Source of the DNA: Nymphaea colorata
Lineage: Eukaryota > Streptophyta > Magnoliopsida > Nymphaeales > Nymphaeaceae
Assembly: GCF_008831285.2 (NCBI RefSeq)
Contig: NC_045147.1
Location: forward strand, 8,586,334 to 8,650,333
Direction of reading: 5' to 3'
Length of the DNA stretch: 64,000 bases
The number at the start of each line of letters is the position of its first letter. Positions within the stretch are counted from its first letter, which is position 1. A program made the position numbers and the translations under genes. Of this stretch, positions 59,856 to 64,000 are shown in pieces. The notes under the pieces were generated by a model. It ran no database searches. It was given only the letters and a program-made list of their open reading frames with translations, and was not told the origin of the DNA.

Positions 59856-62663
59856 ATGGGTGACCATGTTATGAGCAGGGACGGGGCGCCACCTCCTAAC
59901 TACAGCAGCACCGCCGATGTCGGCGATAAGAAGAAGAAGAGGAAGAAGAAAAAGAAAAAGGGGAAGAAGACAAGCGCCGAGCAAGCTTCGGCCACCAAAT
60001 ACGTGAAGGACTGGTTTTACGCCGATTCAACGTTGCCGTCGTCGCCGCCATCGTCTTGTCTGGCTGATTTTGAGGTACCCAAAAGCGTCTGGTGCCCGGA
60101 GCCAATCGTTTTCGAGCTCCACTCCCACTCGATATGCAGCGACGGCTTTCTTTCTCCCTCTGCACTGGTCGAGAGGGCTCACAGGAAGGGGTAAGAGGCT
60201 TCTTCCTCCTTTTCCTTTTCATGAATGTTGGGTTGATTGATTCATGGAGATTTTGTTATTGATAAACGGACTGATCCATCGGAACCTGTTCACTATTTCT
60301 GTTGTTCGACATTAGCTACAAAGATGTTTGGGTTATTGTTTTTATACACAGTTATTGTTTGCTTTTATACAATGTTTCTTTTTTTATGCAATTGTATGAA
60401 TAATGCTCCTAATGTTCTTTCATTTCCCTCACCTTTTCTGTGAATGTTCGTGTCTTTTGGTGATGCATATCCTTCTCAATCCTGAAATGCTTACCGTACA
60501 AACAGTTTAGTAACATGAACATTGCCTTTACATTTTTTCAATGATGTCAGTAAGGAGATTCAATTGTAGGTTGTGGGTGGAAAGAAAATCTCAAAGGGAA
60601 CCGGCTTGTTCTTTTAACCAAAATTTTTTGTTGGTGACTTGCGAAGAAGGATAAAGTCGCATTTTCTCCCCCATTCTTTCTTCGTCCAGAGCATTAATTC
60701 AACATAGGCTGCACCTTTGTGAAGAAAGTGTCACATCCACTTTATTTGCGTTCTGATTCATTTATGTTCCAATTCCTCTATTTATTTATCGTTCTAGCAT
60801 TATTGGTTCTAATGGTCATCGCGATAACCCCGAATATCAAGAAAATGTGTGAAAAAGATAAAAAAAAAGAGATTGTAGGCTTTTTGGAACAAACAATGTT
60901 CATCGTTGTGGAATCTGGAAACAAAAATTCGTCTTTTCTCTTTCAAACATTAGAACCTTGTTTTCCCCTATATTTGTCTTGTTACATGGAAAATTACACC
61001 TAGGTAGTGAAACTTATTTGCACTCCCAGCAGCGCAAAATTCCAGGGCACTCTCCTGATCAGCTTTAGCTTCTGTACGATGTTATGCATACTGTCATCAA
61101 AACCAGGATTGGTGTAGCTGAATGCCTAGTCAACCTATGTGGCTTCACAGGGTAAAGCTAAAAATCTCTCGTTCTATTAGTTTTTGATGAAATAGAAACT
61201 CACTAGCATGCTCTCAGTTTTTTGCATTGTTGGGTCTGTGGCATGAGGATTCAAAGGGTATTTGAACATTACTGGTTTGAAACACGCATTCAGAACAGGT
61301 GAAAGTACTTGCACTGACCGATCATGATACAATGGCTGGGATACCAGAGGCAATAGAAGCAGCTCGCAAGTATGGAATGAGAATAATTCCTGGCGTTGAG
61401 ATTAGCGCCATGTTCTCACCTAGGTATACTTTCTGTTGAAGCTCTTGTTTGCATAGTTTCTGCAGTGTTCTTTACTGCATGTAGAATGTAGAAATTGACG
61501 TTTTGGTACTAATGATAATCAGGGAAGACTCTGGAACTGAAGAGCCAGTTCATATCCTTGCATATTATGGTAGCTGTGGTCCTTCCAGATTCGAAGAGCT
61601 GGAGAAATGCTTGGCCAATATAAGGGATGGGCGTTACATGCGTGCAAAAGACATGTTGCTGAAGTTGAAAAATTTGAAAATGCCTCTTAAATGGGAGCAT
61701 GTTGCAAGAATTGCTGGCAATGGTGTAGCTCCTGGCAGGGTTCATGTGGCTCGTGCCATGGTTGAAGCTGGTCATGTGGAGAATCTAAAGCAGGCTTTTA
61801 GCAGATATCTTTATGATGGTGGACCTGCCTATGCAACGTATGTGTTGGTGGTCTTCTTGCCACTGAATGCTATAACAAAGGCAACATATTTTCTTATTTG
61901 CTTATGTTTATTGTCTTGATTCAGGGGTAACGAGCTTCTTGCTGAGGAAGCTGTTCAACTGATTCATCGAACTGGGGGCATTGCTGCTTTGGCCCATCCG
62001 TGGGCATTGAAGAACCCTGGTGCTGTTATCAAAAGTTTGAAAGGTTCTGGTCTTCATGCAATTGAGGTATACAGGAGCGATGGGAAATTAGCTGGTATGT
62101 GGATTTCCTATTGTTCTCGTGTGCATCTTGCATAATTTTGTTATAGTTTGTCATAGACGAGTTTGTCTAATTTTCACTATAATTTCCAGTTGCTGATCCA
62201 TCCTGGGGCTTCATTGCGTCATTTTGTTTCCTTGGAAAATGTTGTTAATACACCTACTTATCCATATGCTTTTCCCTGTCCAATAGGATTAGGTGATCTT
62301 GCTGATTTGCATGGGCTTGTGAAGCTTGGCGGTTCAGATTTTCATGGAAGAGGTGGACACGATGAATCTGATCTTGGAACAGTAAATCTTTCAGTGTTAG
62401 CTGTTCAGGAATTTCTTAAGCTAGCTCGGCCTATTTGGTGTGATGCTCTTAGAGATGTCCTGCTGAGTTTTGCTGAGGAACCGTCTGAATCTAGCAAATT
62501 CAAGAAATTTAGAAACCATGAGAAGGATGTCGTCTCTCCTTCCTTGTGTTTTTGGTTGACAGATGAGGAAAGGCAAACTGTGGAGATGGAGGCCATGAGG
62601 CTGAAACTCTCCCACACCGTTGTCAATGAGAGGGGTATCCCTATATCTGTTATTGGGAAATAG
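59856..62663 (+). CDS. PHP-domain phosphoesterase, five exons
   Basis: Exons 59856-60190, 61299-61423, 61523-61837, 61925-62094 and 62287-62663. A lysine-rich N-terminus (KKKKRKKKKKKGKK) precedes FELHSHSICSDG, whose H-x-H and downstream D are the first metal-binding group of PHP phosphoesterases. LALTDHDTMAG and PGVEIS follow in exon 2, VHILAYYG and APGRVHVARA in exon 3, ALAHPWALKNPG in exon 4, and KLGGSDFHG in exon 5 (the D-x-H metal ligands). Relatives are bacterial nucleoside-bisphosphate phosphatases (TrpH/YciV type); the plant substrate is not known to me. ATG 59856 is the first start in frame. Junctions 2/3, 3/4 and 4/5 keep phase, but exon 1 ends in phase 2 (AAG GG|GTAAGA) while exon 2 needs phase 0 (ACAG|GTGAAA), leaving the CDS one base short. 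This is the only near-complete gene in the window. Confidence 0.9.
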
Positions 62664-63767
62664 TGAACTCTACTAACTTTCCCAGTTTTGTCAGTTTCCT
62701 TTTTTTCAGCTGACAAAACTGTCCCAGATGCGATGCCTGTGTGTTAACCCCTTAGTCTTTGAATTTCATTGTTTGTTGTTCGGCTTAGGTCAGCAAGATG
62801 CCCATAGGTGAAATCACATCGTGGATGTGGAAACTTATGGATGTATCTCTATCACTCTCAATCTTTGGTTTTAATTTTAACATTTGTTGAACACAAATTG
62901 GTTTTGGTTTTAACACTTACTGAACACAAATTTGTTGGCTTGAGAAAGCCATGTAGCTCTCTCTCTCTCTCAAAAGAAAAACGCTATTGCTGGGCTGGCC
63001 TTCTACCCTTTTATTAATGGGGGCGACCTTTGAGGGGTATTCAGCAGAAACCATCATCTGTGAAGCAAAACCGTTGGTCCTTATTCAATCACTGCGCCAC
63101 AGGCTTCTGTCCTACAAGCTGGCAGTTACCTTTTTTGCCATTTGTTCTGGGTAGCTTAACAGAAGAAAAACCGACGAAGTATCCCTTTGCAAAGAAAAAA
63201 CTGGTCGATCATATTCAAAGTCGATAGCTGAGATTACTCCTCTACCCCATCTACTAGTGGTGGCGACTATTTGAACCCATGTTTCTCTTAGCTGCACACT
63301 AGCCCAACGGAAGACTCCGTTAATGAACTTCTGATTGAAGGGGCCCTAGTGGCTTTCCCCTTACCCATCTTGATGCCTCTTCTCAGCCACGTATCACGTC
63401 TTAGGAGATCTTTGATGCCTATTCTCAGCCACGTTTCCCGTCTTGGGAGCTCTTGTTTTCTGTTTCTGAAGCTAACCAAAAAGGAGTCACCATAATGCTT
63501 CCAAAACTCCCTTTTAATGCTCGCAAGGGAGAACTTCGTACCTTCTAAAAAGGAGTCACCATAAAGCCTCCACACTCCATATCATCTTATGGAAAAATAT
63601 TCTTCAGCACAAGGCCAACCATTTCTCCTTAAAGGTGCTGATTTAAGACCCTCGGATCTTAAACCAAGGCTTTAAAAAACCTCATTTGATACCCCTTTTC
63701 TCTCGCTCTCCCTGTTCCTCGATGGTGAGGCCCTCTCTCGGATGATGATCACCCTGTTCCTCGATGG

Positions 63768-63770
<3 letters not shown>
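62664..63770. other. 3' flank of the PHP gene, intergenic
   Basis: Holds 3' UTR sequence, then unassigned sequence. A short repeated phrase (ATGCCTCTTCTCAGCCACGT / ATGCCTATTCTCAGCCACGT) occurs near 63371 and 63416, and AAAAGGAGTCACCATAA occurs twice (63478, 63547), suggesting a small local tandem duplication. No gene recognised. Confidence 0.45.

Positions 63771-63816
<46 letters not shown>
63771..63816. repeat. (CT)23 microsatellite
   Basis: 46 bases of perfect CT, preceded by two copies of a CCCTGTTCCTCGATGGTGA phrase (63710-63770). Confidence 0.95.
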
Positions 63817-63819
<3 letters not shown>

Positions 63820-64000
63820 AGTCTCTCGAGTGCCAATGAAGAATAATACTCACACACCCTAGTAATTCTTCTCAGATTAGGTTTAGTCCTCAAGCAACTC
63901 CTTCATTTGACAAACAATCGGGGTTCACCTGCCCCTGAAGGTGAGTAGTAATCGGGTCTGATCTGTCGAGTTTCTATTGCCGACCCACTCAGACCCACTT

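Noticed and set aside
60719..61003. Hydrophobic 94-codon ORF between exons 1 and 2 of the PHP gene
   Set aside because: It lies inside an intron, has no recognised family and AT-rich composition; probably chance.
63672..63893. ORF with a long RE-repeat
   Set aside because: It is a translation of the (CT)23 microsatellite.

Overview
This is nuclear DNA of a flowering plant. It has AT-rich intergenic sequence, GT-AG introns inside fragments of plant-specific gene families, and several Ty1/copia retrotransposons with TGGTATCAGAGC primer sites and GAGGGGGAG polypurine tracts. I cannot name the species from sequence alone. All calls come from reading the sequence; no search or alignment program was run.

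Layout. 1-1445 is an old minus-strand copy of a dispersed repeat (called R here). 1872-2795 is one arm of a ~0.92 kb duplication whose other arm is 14792-15714; both arms hold one exon of an ALA2-like P4-type ATPase. 3235-3680 is a decayed copia RNase H remnant. 7856-8646 holds three exons of a G-box-binding bZIP factor. Next to them is a minus-strand TOC159-family receptor pseudogene (8940-10860). 15244-20945 holds three minus-strand ALA2-like exons, with a 4.8 kb copia element (15816-20612) in one intron. 21970-28394 is the N-terminal half of an FHA-AAA ATPase gene, cut off inside an exon by repeat R.

28395-46292 is the most unusual part: a composite block present twice. Each copy starts with R, which carries a retroelement-type primer site, and continues into fragments of the condensin II subunit gene CAP-D3. 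In both copies an exon-intron-exon piece of CAP-D3 is tandemly repeated every ~521-528 bp, nine times in copy 1 and three times in copy 2. Copy 1 of R also carries a young copia element (29807-34974, LTRs differing at one base). Three other R copies in the window keep the empty insertion site.

46293-49112 holds two truncated copia elements lying tail to tail. 49113-59855 has no identifiable gene but includes a 670-bp MITE-like foldback with a TTA target duplication, a 30-bp minisatellite and two unassigned exon-like ORFs. 59856-62663 is the only nearly whole gene, a five-exon PHP-domain phosphoesterase; even it has an apparent one-base discrepancy at its first splice junction. The window ends with a (CT)23 microsatellite.

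Overall this looks like a gene-fragment graveyard shaped by retrotransposition and segmental duplication, not a functional cluster. The CAP-D3 exon array is the best candidate for something undescribed.
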